From positions 1 through 6,812 of the forward strand of contig DOTC01000164.1 of the NCBI GenBank assembly GCA_003513855.1: 6,812 nucleotides of DNA, given 5' to 3'. The stretch comes from Deltaproteobacteria bacterium (GTDB taxonomy: Bacteria > Desulfobacterota > Deferrimicrobia > Deferrimicrobiales > Deferrimicrobiaceae). The notes under the pieces were generated by a model that saw only the letters and a program-made list of their open reading frames with translations, was not told the origin of the DNA and did no database searches. Made by a program: the position numbers and the translations under genes. Positions 5,568 through 6,812 of this stretch are shown piece after piece; position 1 is the stretch's first letter; each line of letters opens with the position of its first letter.

Positions 5568-6812
5568 CGCGCAGAGCCCTCCCGGCATCCGCGCACGGCT
5601 TTTCCTGTTCTCCCTGTCCCTTATTCTCCTGTTCGGCACGGGAGGGTCCCCCGCCCGGGCGGAATATTTCACCATCGGTTCGTTCCACGCCGACATCGTC
5701 GTCCACCCGGACTCCTCCCTTTCCGTGACGGAAACGATCGAGACCTTCTTCTCGCGCCGCCGCCACGGGATCTACCGCGACATCCCATTCCGCTACACCG
5801 ACGAATCCGGGAAGAAGACCACGGCGCCGATCCAGGTCGTTTCCGTTTCGGACCAGTTCCGGAAGAAGAGGCCGTACAAGGTCACTCGCGTCGGGGACGC
5901 GGTCCGGATCCGGATCGGCAGGAGCGATGCGTTCGTCGACGGCCGGCAGGTGTACGTCATCGCCTACACCGTGCAAAACGCCCTCCTGTTTCTCGACAGC
6001 CACGACGAGCTCTACTGGAACGTGACGGGGAACGACTGGGATACCACCATCCGAAGCGCTTCCGCCAGGGTGGCCGTCGAAAGCGGACAGGAGGACATTC
6101 CTTTTCGGGAGAGCTGCTACACGGGGTTGCGCGGTTCGAGGGGGTCCTCCTGCACCTTCCTCCCCCTGGTCCAGGGAGGGGAATTCCGGACCGGCGACTC
6201 CCTCTCCCCCCGGGAGGGACTCACCATCGCCCTGGGCTGGGACAAGGGAATCGTGCGGCCTCCTTCGTTCCTGCAGAGAACGGTCTGGACCCTCAATCTC
6301 TCCGAAAACGGGGTACTCCTGCTTCCCCTCGTCACGCTCGTCTTCATGCTCGTCCACTGGTACCGAAAAGGAAAGGACCCCGACGTCGGGGGCAGCATCT
6401 CCGTCATGTACACCCCACCGGAGGAAGACGGACAGCCTCTCCCCCCCGCCGAGGTCGGCGCCCTTTCCGACGAGCGGCTCGATCCGAAGGATATCACCGC
6501 CTCCATCGTGGACCTCGCCGTCCGGGGATTCGTCACGATCCGGGAACTCAAGACCGCCGGTTTTCTGTTCGACCGGACCGATTACCTGCTCGAAAAGGTC
6601 AAGGAAGCGGACGGCGATCTGCCCCTGTTCGAAAAGAGGCTGCTGGCCAAACTCTTCTCCGGGCATTCCCGGGAGGTCCTTGTCTCCGACCTGAAATACT
6701 CCTTTTACAAGAACCTCGACGAGCTCCGAGACGCCGTCTTCCATCATCTCCAATCCCTGGGCTACTTTCGGGGCCTTCCCGGCAGCGTCCAGGCCATGTA
6801 CCGCGGGATCGG
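5551..6812 (+). CDS. DUF2207 membrane protein (3' end outside window)
   Basis: The 420 codons seen encode a secretory, membrane-anchored protein of unknown biochemical function. A signal peptide spans about residues 1-37: basic RAR near 14-16, hydrophobic LFLFSLSLILLFG, and likely cleavage after ARA. The extracytoplasmic domain (about 38-245) shows the family opening FHADIVVHPDSSLSVTETI, then RRRHGIYRDIPFRY (69-82) and LYWNVTGNDWD (154-164). A membrane helix lies at about 254-271, followed by HWYRKGKDP. A cytoplasmic part begins with PPAEVGALSDERLDPKDITASIVDLAVRGF (298-327), the usual DUF2207 layout; further membrane helices expected near the C-terminus are beyond the window. ATG at 5551 overlaps the end of lemA by 17 bases, with GGGAG a few bases upstream. 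LemA and DUF2207 genes are often adjacent, so a shared envelope role is inferred. Confidence 0.9.
   Translation, partial: MSPSLDAQSPPGIRARLFLFSLSLILLFGTGGSPARAEYFTIGSFHADIVVHPDSSLSVTETIETFFSRRRHGIYRDIPFRYTDESGKKTTAPIQVVSVSDQFRKKRPYKVTRVGDAVRIRIGRSDAFVDGRQVYVIAYTVQNALLFLDSHDELYWNVTGNDWDTTIRSASARVAVESGQEDIPFRESCYTGLRGSRGSSCTFLPLVQGGEFRTGDSLSPREGLTIALGWDKGIVRPPSFLQRTVWTLNLSENGVLLLPLVTLVFMLVHWYRKGKDPDVGGSISVMYTPPEEDGQPLPPAEVGALSDERLDPKDITASIVDLAVRGFVTIRELKTAGFLFDRTDYLLEKVKEADGDLPLFEKRLLAKLFSGHSREVLVSDLKYSFYKNLDELRDAVFHHLQSLGYFRGLPGSVQAMYRGI

Noticed and set aside
5290..6753. An open frame of 487 codons antisense to lemA and the DUF2207 gene.
   Set aside because: It has no domain signature and is explained by the third-position GC of the genes on the other strand.

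Overview
The window is a compact, GC-rich (well over 60 % by eye) bacterial chromosome segment with seven protein genes, two of them cut by the window edges. Gene content (a COG1313-type radical SAM protein, a membrane GAF-GGDEF diguanylate cyclase, a stand-alone IF-1 and a LemA/DUF2207 pair) and the use of GTG and TTG starts would fit a Gram-negative lineage of the former Deltaproteobacteria or a related environmental phylum. That placement is inference; nothing here fixes the taxon. I see no tRNA, rRNA, CRISPR array, insertion sequence, integrase or phage gene.

Left part, minus strand (1-2163): a PflX-like (COG1313) radical SAM protein is followed 29 bases later by a MOFRL-family glycerate 2-kinase that starts with GTG behind a strong Shine-Dalgarno and runs off the left edge. 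The two look like one operon. Base patterns just before the radical SAM start suggest a promoter placed so close to the ATG that the transcript could be leaderless.

Middle, plus strand (2164-3901): a 205-base divergent region carries two overlapping, mutually exclusive inverted repeats and a possible extended -10. It is followed by a diguanylate cyclase (one membrane helix, coiled coil, GAF, GGEEF with an intact RxxD inhibitory site). After 87 bases comes a short infA-like gene encoding a diverged 73-residue IF-1, starting at TTG behind a good Shine-Dalgarno. It meets a convergent minus-strand PfkB-family sugar kinase (3922-4818) with only a 20-base gap.

Right part (4819-6812): a 194-base divergent region holds a TACAAT box 8 bases before the kinase ATG on the minus strand and a perfect TATAAT on the plus strand. 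The plus strand then encodes LemA and, overlapping it by 17 bases, a DUF2207 membrane protein with a signal peptide that is cut by the right edge. These two are a known recurrent, presumably translationally coupled pair of unclear function.

This is mostly an ordinary housekeeping and accessory-metabolism region. I do not find a convincing new defence or mobile system. The points worth a second look are small: possible leaderless starts on the minus strand, the overlapping inverted repeats, the diverged IF-1, and a Cys replacing the usual Asn in the glycerate kinase C-terminal motif.
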